Part shown: positions 44,676-53,470 of the stretch, in pieces
Position numbering within the stretch: the first letter of the stretch is position 1
How the letters are laid out: the number at the start of each line of letters is the position of its first letter
Assembly: GCA_016934265.1 (NCBI GenBank)
Contig: JAFGTF010000124.1
Coordinates: forward strand, 1 to 54,526
Length of the DNA stretch: 54,526 nt
Direction of reading: 5' to 3'
From: Spirochaetota bacterium
GTDB lineage: Bacteria; Spirochaetota; B62-G9; DRHN01
Notes under the pieces: generated by a model
What the model saw: the letters and a program-made list of their open reading frames with translations, nothing else
What the model was told of the DNA's origin: nothing
Database searches by the model: none
Program-made: the position numbers and the translations under genes

Positions 44676-45068
44676 GTCCTTAAACGTCGTTTTTTCCAGC
44701 TTGTTTGCAATGTAGTCACGTATGTCGGCCATGAGGCTTAAAAGCCGCTTGTTTTGCGTAATGGGGGTATGTTCGTAGTAGTACTTGCTGACGGACCGCA
44801 CCGGGGCGAGCGCGCCGTCCATAAGGCGGACGATCTCGGCGATCGAGATACTTCCCGGCTCTTTTGACAGCTGATATCCGCCGTGTATTCCCCTTTTGCT
44901 GATAAGATAACCGGCCCTGTTCATTATCAGCATGATGTTTTCCAGATACTTCTTCGGGATGTGCTGCCGTCTCGCTATGTCCTCTATCGTTACCCATCCT
45001 GAACCATAATGTTCGGCCAGCTCTATCAGGGCCAAACAGGCGTATTCACTCTTAGTAGAAAGCTTCAT
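44664..45068 (-). CDS. Rrf2-family transcriptional regulator
   Basis: A 134-residue winged-helix regulator: MKLSTKSEYACLALIELAEH, the recognition helix region TIEDIARRQHIPKKYLENIM, and RGIHGGYQLSKEPGSISIAEI. Only one Cys (in YACLAL) is present. The three cluster-binding Cys of IscR/NsrR types are lacking, so it is not an Fe-S sensor; CymR-like control of sulfur genes would suit the exporter behind it. The start at 45068 matches the family; 12 further codons upstream are unsupported. Confidence 0.85.
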   Translation of the reverse strand: MKLSTKSEYACLALIELAEHYGSGWVTIEDIARRQHIPKKYLENIMLIMNRAGYLISKRGIHGGYQLSKEPGSISIAEIVRLMDGALAPVRSVSKYYYEHTPITQNKRLLSLMADIRDYIANKLEKTTFKDLTG

Positions 45069-45152
45069 ATATCGATCCAAGCCGGTTTCAGGTAAAGGCG
45101 GCACTTTTACAAACGGATCGCAGTACCCTGATCTGTATTTTACATGCCCCGC

Positions 45153-45169
45153 TTCCTCGTGTCGAGGAA
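45153..45169. other. seven-base perfect hairpin in the Rrf2-thrS gap
   Basis: TTCCTCG-tgt-CGAGGAA. No T-run follows on the plus strand. It lies between the divergent Rrf2 and thrS genes, which have about 260 bases between them and no clear T-box or attenuator. Confidence 0.4.
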
Positions 45170-45328
45170 AAACGAAAGGCCGGTTCGTGATACGACGGCG
45201 TGGATCGTATCGATTCGGTGTTTACGGCACATGGAGCGGCCAAGAGGCGTACGGGCATTTTTACAGGCGGGGTAGCCGGTTTCTAAAAAAATTACTATAT
45301 TGTACCCATTAAAACAAAGGGGCCAGGC

Positions 45329-47254
45329 GTGGGTAACCTCACTCTCAGTATCGACGGGACGAACGTTGAGTTGGAAAGCGGCCGAAGCTTCACCTCCGTA
45401 CTGGCAGGACTTTCAATCGGGAACAAGGAAAAAATTCTCGGACTCTACATCGACGGTACGCTGTACGACCTGCATCAGCCGATCGGTACCGGCGGAACGG
45501 TCCGGCTCGTGTACGCCGATACCGACGAAGGGCTCGGTATTCTCAGGCACTCGACCTCACATATAATGGCCCAGGCGGTACGGCATCTGTTCCCCGACGT
45601 CAAGCTGGCAATAGGACCGTCCATCAAAGACGGATACTACTATGATTTTGATTTCACCGAACCGATCTCCTCGCATGACCTGGAACGAATCGAAGAGGAG
45701 ATGTATAAGATAGTTGAAGAGGACCAGCGATTCGAGAGGTTTACGAAACCGCGGGAAGAGGCGCTTCAGCTTTTCAAAAAGGAGAACGAGCCGTACAAGG
45801 TGGAGTTGATCGAGGACCTGCCGGACGAGCGGGAGCTCTCCTTTTATAAAAACGGCGATTTCGTCGATCTCTGCCGGGGGCCGCATATCCCTTCGACGGG
45901 ATACGCGAAAGCGCTCAAACTGCTCAGCATCGCCGGCGCGTACTGGCGGGGTGACGAGAGGAACCCCATGCTTACCCGTATATACGGCACGTCCTTCTTC
46001 AACGCGAAGCCTCTCAAAGGGTACCTGAACAGAATAGAAGAAGCGAAGAGACGAGATCACAGAAAGCTGGGCAAACAACTCGAGCTCTTCTCTTTTCACG
46101 AAGAGGGGCCCGGCTTCGCGTTCTGGCTGCCGAAAGGAATGGTGCTCAAGAACAAGCTCATGGAGTTCTGGCGGGAAGAGCACGAAAAGGCGGGATACGT
46201 CGAGGTACAGACACCCATAATCCTGAAAAAGGACCTGTGGGTACAGTCCGGGCACTGGGAAAATTACCGTGAGAACATGTATACGACCGAGATCGACGGG
46301 ACGCCGTTCGCAATCAAGCCGATGAACTGCCCGGGAGGAATGCTCATCTATAAGGAGAAGATACACTCCTACCGGGATTTTCCCATGAGGGTCGGCGAGG
46401 TCGGACTCGTCCATCGTCACGAGAAGTCGGGGGTGCTCCACGGTCTTTTCCGCGTTCGGAGCTTTACTCAGGACGATGCGCATATATTCATGCTGCCCTC
46501 ACAGATCAAAGAGGAGATCATCAGGGTGATCCGGCTAACCGAACGGATATACTCGGTATTCGGTTTTTCATATCATCTCGAGCTGTCCACGAGACCGGAC
46601 AAGTCGATAGGGACCGATGAAATGTGGGAGCTCGCGACCGGCGGACTCGAGGAGGCGCTTACGGAGATCGGAATTGAGTACGAGATCAGCCCGAAGGAGG
46701 GTGCGTTTTACGGTCCGAAGATAGATTTCCATTTGGAGGACTGTCTCGGGCGTCTCCACCAGTGCGCCACCATACAGCTCGATATGTCTTTTCCGGAGCG
46801 TTTCGATCTCACCTATATCGACCAGGATGGAAGCGAAAAAAGACCCGTCGTAATCCACCGTACCGTTCTCGGAAGCTTGGAACGGTTCATCGGGATCCTC
46901 ATAGAGCACTACGCCGGGAGGTTTCCGCTGTGGCTTGCCCCAGTTCAGATCGTGGTGCTTCCGATTACACGCGACCACTCAGAACACGCCTCTTTCGTGT
47001 ATGAGCGGCTTAAAAGCGAATCGTTCAGGGTCGAGCTGGACGACAGGAACGAGAAGTTAGGGTACAAGATGAGAGAGGCGGAGGTCGCCAAGGTGCCCTA
47101 TATAGTGGTGATAGGGGCGAAGGAGATCGAGGCGAGTACCGTCTCGGTCAGGAAGAGCGGGAAAAAGGACCTCGGTTCCATGAAGCTCGATGAGCTCGTT
47201 TCTCTTATGGAGGACGAGATCACCGCGCGATCCCGGCCGGACGAATTGAAATAA
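45329..47254 (+). CDS. thrS: threonyl-tRNA synthetase
   Basis: A 641-residue class II synthetase. An N-terminal TGS domain (LTLSIDGTNVELESGRSF), then the editing domain with HSTSHIMAQAV (HxxxH) and the SAD half (DLCRGPHIPSTG), then the catalytic core with MNCPGGMLIY (Zn Cys), motif 2 RHEKSGVLHGLFRVRSFTQDDAH, GAFYGPKIDF, HQCATIQLDMSFPERF and motif 3 VIHRTVLGSLERFIG. The C-terminal anticodon domain follows (VLPITRDHSEHA). The start is GTG with AAAGGGG nearby. It begins the thrS-infC-rpmI-rplT group. Confidence 0.96.
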   Translation: MGNLTLSIDGTNVELESGRSFTSVLAGLSIGNKEKILGLYIDGTLYDLHQPIGTGGTVRLVYADTDEGLGILRHSTSHIMAQAVRHLFPDVKLAIGPSIKDGYYYDFDFTEPISSHDLERIEEEMYKIVEEDQRFERFTKPREEALQLFKKENEPYKVELIEDLPDERELSFYKNGDFVDLCRGPHIPSTGYAKALKLLSIAGAYWRGDERNPMLTRIYGTSFFNAKPLKGYLNRIEEAKRRDHRKLGKQLELFSFHEEGPGFAFWLPKGMVLKNKLMEFWREEHEKAGYVEVQTPIILKKDLWVQSGHWENYRENMYTTEIDGTPFAIKPMNCPGGMLIYKEKIHSYRDFPMRVGEVGLVHRHEKSGVLHGLFRVRSFTQDDAHIFMLPSQIKEEIIRVIRLTERIYSVFGFSYHLELSTRPDKSIGTDEMWELATGGLEEALTEIGIEYEISPKEGAFYGPKIDFHLEDCLGRLHQCATIQLDMSFPERFDLTYIDQDGSEKRPVVIHRTVLGSLERFIGILIEHYAGRFPLWLAPVQIVVLPITRDHSEHASFVYERLKSESFRVELDDRNEKLGYKMREAEVAKVPYIVVIGAKEIEASTVSVRKSGKKDLGSMKLDELVSLMEDEITARSRPDELK

Positions 47255-47259
47255 ATATC

Positions 47260-47287
47260 TTGATTTTTGCAGGATTTTTTTTATTAT
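47260..47287 (+). promoter_or_regulatory. candidate infC promoter
   Basis: TTGATT, 16-base spacer rich in T, TATTAT. Leader about 25 bases to the ATT start. Confidence 0.5.
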
Positions 47288-47318
47288 ATGGTAAATATTT
47301 CAAGAGAGGGGGGAGAAT

Positions 47319-47837
47319 ATTAAGGGACATTTGAGGATTAATGATGAGATCAGGGTAAGAGAGGTACGATTAATAGACTCCGACGGGACGCAGCTCGGGA
47401 TAGTCGATATTCAAAAGGCCCGGGAGGTTGCGGAATCGAGGGATCTCGATCTCGTCGAGGTCTCACCTACTGCAAAGCCGCCAGTCTGCAAGGTACTCGA
47501 TTTCGGTAAGTATCGCTTCGAACAATCCAAGCGAATCAAGGAATCCCGGAAGACACAGAAGGTCGTAATAATAAAAGAGATTCGACTGAGACCCAAGATC
47601 GAGGAACACGACTACAACACGAAGCTGAAGCAGACGATCGGATTTTTAGAAAAGGGATACAAGGTAAAAATCTCGATACGGTTCCGGGGTAGGGAGATGG
47701 CGCATACCGATATCGGACGGAACATCCTGGAACGTATTATAAAGGACGTGTCCGAAGCGGGTGAGCCCGAATTTTCCCCGAAGTTCGAGGGAAGGGTGAT
47801 CGTTACCGTTCTAACGCCTGTCAAAAAGAAGAAGTAG
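47319..47837 (+). CDS. infC: translation initiation factor IF-3
   Basis: I begin this at an ATT: a strong SD (GGGGGGAG) lies just before it and the codons read ATT AAG GGA, the same MKG start as E. coli IF-3. The next candidate, a TTG four codons on, has no SD. The protein (172 residues) has RINDEIRVREVRLID, PTAKPPVCKVLDFGKYRFEQ (the linker and N domain), and a C-terminal domain with RIKESRKTQK and IRFRGREMAHTDIG. IF-3 rejects non-canonical starts, so the ATT gives autoregulation. rpmI and rplT follow. Confidence 0.94.
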   Translation: MKGHLRINDEIRVREVRLIDSDGTQLGIVDIQKAREVAESRDLDLVEVSPTAKPPVCKVLDFGKYRFEQSKRIKESRKTQKVVIIKEIRLRPKIEEHDYNTKLKQTIGFLEKGYKVKISIRFRGREMAHTDIGRNILERIIKDVSEAGEPEFSPKFEGRVIVTVLTPVKKKK

Positions 47838-48014
47838 GAGAGGGCGGTAAAACAGGGAGGGGGCGGACTTCGATATCATTCGGATTATCGCAATCCCCAT
47901 TTTCATATGCCGCATGCGCATCCCGGATACGGCGGGAGGCGACGGCAGCGATCGTGACGATACTATCGTAACGATAATAATCGTATTTAATATCAGATGG
48001 AGACGAGGTAGTAG

Positions 48015-48212
48015 ATGCCAAAGCTGAAGACGAAAAAGGGAGCCGCCAAACGGTTCAAGATTACGGAAAGCGGAAAGGTGAAAAAGAACAAGGCGTTCCG
48101 TGGACATATCATGACGAAGAAAAGTGCAAAACGTAAGAGGAATCTGAGAAAACCGGACTATGTCTCACCAGGCGAGAAGAAGTCGGTTAAACAGATGCTA
48201 CCCTACGGGTAG
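48015..48212 (+). CDS. rpmI: 50S ribosomal protein L35
   Basis: A 65-residue basic protein: [20 protein letters not shown], then [24 protein letters not shown] precedes the ATG. The 177-base gap after infC carries no gene and might hold the L20-binding leader known from other bacteria; I could not resolve its structure. Confidence 0.95.
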   Translation: MPKLKTKKGAAKRFKITESGKVKKNKAFRGHIMTKKSAKRKRNLRKPDYVSPGEKKSVKQMLPYG

Positions 48213-48244
48213 ATCACATATAGAATCGAGAATGGAGAAACAAC

Positions 48245-48598
48245 ATGCCAAGAGCAGCTTCCGGTCCGGCAAGGCATAAGAGGACCAAAAAGGTATTGAA
48301 GCAGGCGAAGGGGTACCGAGGCGCCCGGAGCAAGCTGTACAGAACCGCCAAAGAAGCGGTGATGAAGTCGGGTCAGTACGCGTATCGCGACAGAAAGGCG
48401 AAGAAACGGGATTTTAGAAGGCTCTGGATTGCCCGCATAAATGCGGGGGTAAAAGCCCACGGTGTTTCCTACAACCAGTTCGTGCACGGACTCAAGGAAT
48501 CGGGTGTGATCATCAACCGAAAATTCCTGAGCTATCTTGCGACGAGCGACGAAGTTGCCTTCAACAGGCTCGTTGAAATCGCCGGGGGAAAGAAGTAG
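48245..48598 (+). CDS. rplT: 50S ribosomal protein L20
   Basis: A 117-residue protein of normal length: [61 protein letters not shown]20 often represses its own operon. Start ATG with GGAG. Confidence 0.96.
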   Translation: MPRAASGPARHKRTKKVLKQAKGYRGARSKLYRTAKEAVMKSGQYAYRDRKAKKRDFRRLWIARINAGVKAHGVSYNQFVHGLKESGVIINRKFLSYLATSDEVAFNRLVEIAGGKK

Positions 48599-48670
48599 GA
48601 GCGTTCTAAAACGAGTCTCTGACCATCGATTTTGAATACGTGTTGCCAGCCATAAAGAGGAGGGGATTCT

Positions 48671-49315
48671 ATGGAAGGGGATCAGTTAAAGCTTCTGGAA
48701 GAGCGAATCGGTAAGGCGATAGGGTTCATAGAGAATCTGAAGGCACGGGAAAAGACTCATCTCCAACAACAGGAGGAGCTTGAAGAGCGGGTTTCATCAC
48801 TAGAAGATGAGATCAAAAAGAAGGACACGAAGATAGAGGAGCTCAAGGAGAGCCAGCTGTTCCTGAAAGAAAAAATCGAGACAATCTTGGGCAAGCTGGA
48901 ATCCTGGGCTGACCTGGTCGATAGTTCCGGGTATGATCTTGAAACACCTGCGATATCGGGGGAGGATGGCCCGCAGGGCGGCATCGACTTCGATGATACG
49001 GAGGATATGGAGGCCGAGGTCGAAGAATCGGCCGAAGAATCGGCCGAAGAATCGGCCGATTCGGCGGACGATGAGGTGGACGAGATCAATGCAGAAGCGG
49101 AGCTCTCCGAGGATATAGCGGGGAATACGCTGTTCGACAACGTCAGAGGCGGTACGAAGGGCACGTCGCCCTGGATATCGGGACGTAGCGTAAGCGATGA
49201 ACGGTCATCCGGGGGCACAACAGTCGACGATGTAGAACCTGCAGACCCGCAAGACGCATCATTCGGCGATGACGATTTCGGCGGGCCGGCATCAGGATCG
49301 AACCAATTTATATAA
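48671..49315 (+). CDS. coiled-coil protein, possible ZapB-like division factor
   Basis: The 214-residue acidic protein has a coiled coil over residues about 5-80 (LLEERIGKAIGFIENLKARE and heptads with EELEERVSSLEDEIKKKDTK), and a long acidic, low-complexity tail with an exact EESA repeat. The length of the coiled coil and position directly before zapA suggest a ZapA partner like ZapB, which is inference; no family match is claimed. GGAGGGG precedes the ATG. Confidence 0.6.
   Translation: MEGDQLKLLEERIGKAIGFIENLKAREKTHLQQQEELEERVSSLEDEIKKKDTKIEELKESQLFLKEKIETILGKLESWADLVDSSGYDLETPAISGEDGPQGGIDFDDTEDMEAEVEESAEESAEESADSADDEVDEINAEAELSEDIAGNTLFDNVRGGTKGTSPWISGRSVSDERSSGGTTVDDVEPADPQDASFGDDDFGGPASGSNQFI
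49022..49057 (+). repeat. three exact 12-base repeats inside the coiled-coil gene
   Basis: The unit GAAGAATCGGCC encodes Glu-Glu-Ser-Ala three times; the frame is kept, so copy number could vary without damage. Confidence 0.85.
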
Positions 49316-49369
49316 TTGTAGAAACGTGAACCCAAAGAGCGGCTGAATGTATCGCAGGGAAAAAAGAGA

Positions 49370-49678
49370 ATGAACGGTTCCGAAGAAAGAATCAGCTTCG
49401 AGCTGCTCGGTGAACAGTTTACCGTCAGGTCCGACGTTCCGAAAGATTATTTCCTCGGTCTCGTGGAGTACCTCGAGAAGAAACTCATAACGGTACACGA
49501 CAAGCTTCCAACGCTCAGCAACGTGAAGGCTCTCATCTTCGCCTCTTTGGACATCGCGGACGAGCTCTTCAGGCAGAAGGAGAGCAGCGTGGATCGGGAG
49601 GCGCTCGACCTCATCAAGAACCTCTCAGACTCTTTGGAAGCGGCGATGGATGAAAAGGGAGAGGATGAATATCGTTGA
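49370..49678 (+). CDS. zapA: cell division protein ZapA
   Basis: A 102-residue FtsZ-ring associated protein: strand ISFELLGEQFTVRSDVP, helix LVEYLEKKL, then the NVKALIFASLDIADELF helix and a coiled coil with EALDLIKNLSDSLEA. ZapA crosslinks FtsZ filaments. The coiled-coil gene before it may encode its partner. Its last bases overlap the promoter of the next tRNA. Confidence 0.8.
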   Translation: MNGSEERISFELLGEQFTVRSDVPKDYFLGLVEYLEKKLITVHDKLPTLSNVKALIFASLDIADELFRQKESSVDREALDLIKNLSDSLEAAMDEKGEDEYR

Positions 49679-49703
49679 AGATTGGATCTGCCCGTAGTAT
49701 TTT
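49675..49703 (+). promoter_or_regulatory. promoter of the CAT tRNA
   Basis: TTGAAG, 17-base spacer, TATTTT. Confidence 0.5.
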
Positions 49704-49719
49704 ATAGGAGTGAAAAAAG

Positions 49720-49793
49720 GGGCCCTTAGCTCAGTTGGTTAGAGCAGCTGACTCATAATCAGCGGGTCGTAGGTTCGAGTCCTACAGGGCCCA
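49720..49793 (+). tRNA. tRNA with CAT anticodon (Ile2-type likely, or elongator Met)
   Basis: Acceptor GGGCCCT with AGGGCCC, D arm TAGCTCAGTTGGTTAGAG, anticodon stem GCTGA/TCAGC with loop CTCATAA, T stem GTAGG/CCTAC, discriminator A; no encoded CCA. The acceptor and anticodon arm resemble lysidine-modified tRNA-Ile2, but elongator Met cannot be excluded. It lies 110 bases before an integrase gene and is the likely attachment gene. Confidence 0.9.
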
Positions 49794-49902
49794 AAGTTAA
49801 ATGCTTCAGTTTAAGGAGTTAGATCGAACCCTCAATTGTTTCCCGCATCCCTTAACGGTTACTGTGACCAAAACTGTGACCAAAAGGGTAGGGAAACAGT
49901 AG

Positions 49903-51066
49903 ATGCCACACAAACCCTTTACTCTCTTTAAACGTCCCACCACCGACGGAAAGAATATTTACTATGTTCGTTTCAGAGATGAAGAAGGTAACCGCCTCCC
50001 TGGCCGTAGCTCAGGGCAGTTCTCCAAAGCTGCAGCTGAAACCTGGGCTTTTGAACAGCTGAACAAAGGCCTGATTTCTCCTCAGAAGAATATCACTTTC
50101 AGTCAATACGCTAAAGACTGGTGGATTTACGATCGGTGCCCGTACATCCAGGGGAAGATCGCGCGAGGCTTTAAACCTTCCAAGACTTATGCGGACGATA
50201 TGCGCTCCCTCCTGATGAATCATATTATCTCCCGCTTTAAGAACGTGAAGATCCAGCGGATTAATGCACGGATGCTGGAAAAGTGGGTGCTCGAGCTACG
50301 GGAAAAAGAGGGTAAGTTCGGGGGAAAGCTATCCCATAGTACGATCAATAGGATCCTAGCCTGTATGAAAATCATGATGAAAGAGGCGGTAAGGCTTGAA
50401 TACCTCCAAAAGAACCCAGCTGACCCTATCCTTCCACTTAAAGAGGATCCGAGAAGGAAGTCTATTTTCTCGCTTGAAGAGGTTAGAGCATTATTCGGAA
50501 AAGATGCCTTTGAAAAGGTGTGGGGATCTAATCTTAAGTTATACACGATAAACTTGCTCGGTGCGACTACTGGAGCTCGTATTAGCGAGGCGAGAGGGCT
50601 GCAGATTAAATATGTATATCTGGATTACGTGGACATTCAGTGGGCTTATGGTAAACATGGGTTGACCAGGCCGAAACGCAGCTCAATGCGACAGGTCCCT
50701 ATTCCGGAAAAGACCTCCACGGCTCTTCAGAAGCTGATACAGGAATCTCCATTTCAGGAACCGGATAGCTTTGTTTTCTATGGAGATAATAAGGATACGC
50801 CTATCGACAGTAAGGTTATCTTGGATTCACTTTATGAAGCACTTAATAAAATTGGAATCACGCCGGCAGAACGAAAAAGTAAGAACCTCTGTTTTCACTC
50901 ATGGCGCCATTGGTATAACTCTATGATGCGGAGCAGAGGGATCCCCGACGCAAAGCTGCGTAGGCTCACAGGCCATAGAACCCAGGAGATGACTGAACAC
51001 TACACGAGCTTTTCTGTAGCTGATTACCAGGACGTGAAACAGATTCAGGAGAGATTATTTGAATAA
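49903..51066 (+). CDS. int: tyrosine recombinase (integrase)
   Basis: A 387-residue phage-type integrase with an N-terminal arm-binding domain (FTLFKRPTTDGKNIYYVRF), a SAM-like core-binding domain (residues about 95-180), and a catalytic domain with Arg in GATTGARISEARGL, Lys nearby, HSWRHW (HxxR), LTGHRTQEM and the nucleophile Tyr in TEHYTSF. It is complete. It faces away from the tRNA. The next gene's TTG overlaps its last eight bases. Confidence 0.92.
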   Translation: MPHKPFTLFKRPTTDGKNIYYVRFRDEEGNRLPGRSSGQFSKAAAETWAFEQLNKGLISPQKNITFSQYAKDWWIYDRCPYIQGKIARGFKPSKTYADDMRSLLMNHIISRFKNVKIQRINARMLEKWVLELREKEGKFGGKLSHSTINRILACMKIMMKEAVRLEYLQKNPADPILPLKEDPRRKSIFSLEEVRALFGKDAFEKVWGSNLKLYTINLLGATTGARISEARGLQIKYVYLDYVDIQWAYGKHGLTRPKRSSMRQVPIPEKTSTALQKLIQESPFQEPDSFVFYGDNKDTPIDSKVILDSLYEALNKIGITPAERKSKNLCFHSWRHWYNSMMRSRGIPDAKLRRLTGHRTQEMTEHYTSFSVADYQDVKQIQERLFE

Positions 51067-52000
51067 GGAAGAAAACCCATACCCGAATATATTCAATAGG
51101 GGTTGGATAAATGGGGATAGGAAATATATATCACCATTGCACGAGTTATCGGAGAAAGCTAATAAGGCCGAGAAAGAATTTATGGATAATTATAAAAACC
51201 TGAAGATAAATTACGTAGAAAAATATGGAGAAGAGGTTGCAGATAAGAAGCTGGAAAAACATAAGAAATATGGTGATTACCATAGAGAGCTTAAAAGACA
51301 ACATCAAGAACGTGAGGAAGAATTAATTCGAAAGCGCAAGGAAGAAGAGGAAGAACATAATAAGTATATTAAGATGGAAACCTGGGACGATTTTGTTAAA
51401 TATTTCGAACAATATAAAGAGCCCGGAGAGCAATTACGCTATTTAAAATATGTTCTTAAAATTTTAAAACAAAGATTAGTAGACAATGAAGACGATCAAA
51501 AAATAAATAGTTGGATAAAAAAATTAAAGATTGAAATATCCTATAAGGAAGAATTACTTGCGATTCGAGAAGGAACACCCCCTAAGACCAGAAATAAAGG
51601 GTGCCCCCTGACTATGACAAAAAAACAGTTCTGCCATCTCATGGCACAATGGTCCACTAATGATTTTAAGCTAGTTGATAAGGAAACATCTGAGAATTCT
51701 GATGCTATATATGAAAACTACATGAATAATCCTAGAGAAAAAGTCAAAGAACAGATAGATACCAAAATCAACTGGATTGGACATTGGGGGCCTTATCAAT
51801 GCAGTTTTGATTATCTTAAAAAGAAAGGTCTAATTTCAAAAAGAGAGCGACATGGTGTATTCTTTCGAGATTATTTGCTATTCCATGGCGAGAAAAAATC
51901 AAATAAGGAGGTAGCAGACGGTTGCCGCCGAAATATATCTACTGAAGATTTGGGACCAGAATTGATCCGCGCAATAGAAAATATTATAAATCTCTCCTAA
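51059..52000 (+). CDS. unrecognised element protein, charged coiled-coil N-half
   Basis: A 313-residue protein with a TTG start overlapping int. Residues about 30-115 are long charged helices (YHRELKRQHQEREEELIRKR), followed by WDDFVKYFEQYKEPGEQLRY and a C-terminal part with FCHLMAQWSTNDFK and INWIGHWGPYQCSFDYLKKK. No family recognised. Strongly AT-rich codons. Located between int and the iteron-like repeats, it may be cargo or a replication/maintenance protein; unassigned. Confidence 0.55.
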   Translation: MNKEENPYPNIFNRGWINGDRKYISPLHELSEKANKAEKEFMDNYKNLKINYVEKYGEEVADKKLEKHKKYGDYHRELKRQHQEREEELIRKRKEEEEEHNKYIKMETWDDFVKYFEQYKEPGEQLRYLKYVLKILKQRLVDNEDDQKINSWIKKLKIEISYKEELLAIREGTPPKTRNKGCPLTMTKKQFCHLMAQWSTNDFKLVDKETSENSDAIYENYMNNPREKVKEQIDTKINWIGHWGPYQCSFDYLKKKGLISKRERHGVFFRDYLLFHGEKKSNKEVADGCRRNISTEDLGPELIRAIENIINLS

Positions 52001-52002
52001 AA

Positions 52003-52038
52003 CGTACGTATCTCGTACGAAATTCGTACAATTCGTAC
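52003..52038. repeat. four phased CGTAC repeats (iteron- or operator-like)
   Basis: CGTAC starts at 52003, 52014, 52025 and 52034, so spacing is 11, 11 and 9. Adjacent bases are partly shared (TTCGTACA in two). The array ends eleven bases before a -35 element. Confidence 0.7.
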
Positions 52039-52048
52039 ACCCCTTTTT

Positions 52049-52076
52049 TTGACTCCTCATACTATCCATGTAAAAT
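52049..52076 (+). promoter_or_regulatory. promoter of the RHH-excisionase genes
   Basis: TTGACT, 16-base spacer, TAAAAT, about 43 bases before the ATG. Confidence 0.6.
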
Positions 52077-52119
52077 TCAGCTTATGTTGTTAATCAAACT
52101 GTGGAGCAGGGGGTCATCT

Positions 52120-52368
52120 ATGGATGACAGAAAGAATGCTCAAGTTGGATTTAGATTGTCTGTGCATGATCGGGAAACTCTTGAAAAATACGCACGTGAC
52201 GCCGGTAAGAGTATTTCTGAGTTTATTCGTTCACAAACGTTTCGGATCACTGGTGATAGAAAGGTCCAAGCGCTGCAGCTCATCGATGGGCAGGTAATTC
52301 CAATAGATCATCTACAGAAAGCACGGTTTATCATCTGCCGGGACCCGGTGACGGGGGAGGGGGAGTAA
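52120..52368 (+). CDS. ribbon-helix-helix protein
   Basis: An 82-residue protein: strand AQVGFRLS, helix DRETLEKYARDAG, turn and helix SISEFIRSQTF, in the arrangement of CopG/MobC-like RHH domains, then a tail. AGGGGG precedes the chosen ATG; the frame has another 12 codons upstream. It may bind the CGTAC array. Its TAA overlaps the next ATG by one base. Confidence 0.65.
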   Translation: MDDRKNAQVGFRLSVHDRETLEKYARDAGKSISEFIRSQTFRITGDRKVQALQLIDGQVIPIDHLQKARFIICRDPVTGEGE

Positions 52369-52565
52369 TGGAGGAAAGGTTGTTAACAGTCGATGAGGCT
52401 GCTGAATATCTCGGTATTAAGGTAAAAACCATCTATAACTGGACTTCGAAACGTAAGATCAGATTTTTAAAATGCGGATCTCTCGTAAAGTTCAGGTTGT
52501 CTGATCTGGAGGCTTTTCTTGATCAAAATACCATCGAACCTATTGCTTCAGGATCTAGACGATAA
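52368..52565 (+). CDS. helix-turn-helix protein of the excisionase family
   Basis: A 65-residue HTH_17/MerR-like protein: LLTVDEAAEYLGIKVKTIYN, WTSKRKIRFLK, VKFRLSDLEAFLD. Such proteins serve as Xis/AlpA-type directionality factors beside tyrosine integrases. Coupled to the RHH gene by overlap. Confidence 0.8.
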   Translation: MEERLLTVDEAAEYLGIKVKTIYNWTSKRKIRFLKCGSLVKFRLSDLEAFLDQNTIEPIASGSRR

Positions 52566-52580
52566 CGATAGGAGTGGGGG

Positions 52581-53039
52581 ATGGAAAAAGATGAGATATA
52601 TAAAGTCGATCGGGATATTGACCTGGCAGAATGGGAACATAATCGGATCATTGTGCACCTTGCGACTTTCAAGCGAATGATGAAGGTAGGAGAGAAAGAT
52701 TTTCCCGATATGTGGGCACTATACGGCTTCTATTACGCGAAGGCTCGTCATGATAAAACGAACAAGCCCTGGGCAGTAGATCGGTATTGCATGAAAGGTC
52801 TCGGATGGGGGAAGGATCGGTTTTATCGTATAAAGAAAAAACTTTTAGACCATAAGTTTATCGAGCAGTTTACAGAAAGAAGAAGTGGTCGATACGAGAA
52901 ATTCTATATCAAAGTCAACTACATCAGTAGATATGACCAGTGTCCTGGAAATAAGGACAATGGTAACAGCTCACCAGTGTCCTTGAAAACCGGAGTCCGT
53001 GAATTCCCACTAGTGGTGAATCAGGACACAAATGCTTAA
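52581..53039 (+). CDS. phage-type winged-helix protein, possible replisome organiser
   Basis: A 152-residue protein. Residues about 45-110 have a helix (DMWALYGFYYAKARHD), then WAVDRYCMKGLGWGKDRFYR and IKKKLLDHKFIEQ with a basic wing, resembling the N-terminal winged helix of phage replication organisers. The C-terminal part is short and variable; no ATPase or DnaB-binding motif seen. Follows the excisionase-like gene with a 15-base gap. Confidence 0.5.
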   Translation: MEKDEIYKVDRDIDLAEWEHNRIIVHLATFKRMMKVGEKDFPDMWALYGFYYAKARHDKTNKPWAVDRYCMKGLGWGKDRFYRIKKKLLDHKFIEQFTERRSGRYEKFYIKVNYISRYDQCPGNKDNGNSSPVSLKTGVREFPLVVNQDTNA

Positions 53040-53102
53040 AGTGTTTTACAACTAGAAGTGCTTAAAGTGCTTGTTAGCAACAAACCAACGAGGATTAAAA
53101 AA

Positions 53103-53468
53103 ATGAAAACAGCTGCTCGACTGGTTGCTCATGCTGTTGCTTTTTATTCTGGAAAAACAGGGGAAATCACATTTACCGAAGATGAGGTACGACGATATGG
53201 TAAGGAATGTATAGAGAGGCATATTGATTACATGGATAATTTTTATACGAAATATGTGAGTGACCCTCACTCACTTATTATTAATGCGTTACTCGGACGG
53301 TGGTGGAATATAAAGGAGGCATTACAGCTAAAGTCATCCACCAACAAGGAAACCGAGGAACGTACTAATAGGGAAAAGGCACATCGGGAGTTAGTCGTAG
53401 AGCAGAGAAAAACTTCTAAATATCATGAAGAGGCCCGGAAGTTTTTCGAATTGAGGAGGCGGGTCTAA
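53103..53468 (+). CDS. unrecognised small element protein
   Basis: 121 residues from the ATG at 53103, which has GAGG nine bases before it; a GTG 15 codons earlier is the alternative. Helical and basic (AARLVAHAVAFYSGKTGEI, then ERHIDYMDNFYTKYVSDPH and NALLGRWWNIKEAL). No family recognised. Confidence 0.5.
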   Translation: MKTAARLVAHAVAFYSGKTGEITFTEDEVRRYGKECIERHIDYMDNFYTKYVSDPHSLIINALLGRWWNIKEALQLKSSTNKETEERTNREKAHRELVVEQRKTSKYHEEARKFFELRRRV

Positions 53469-53470
53469 TA

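Noticed and set aside
45105-45328. T-box leader before thrS
   Set aside because: No T-box sequence, specifier stem or terminator with T-run was recognised; only a short hairpin is present.
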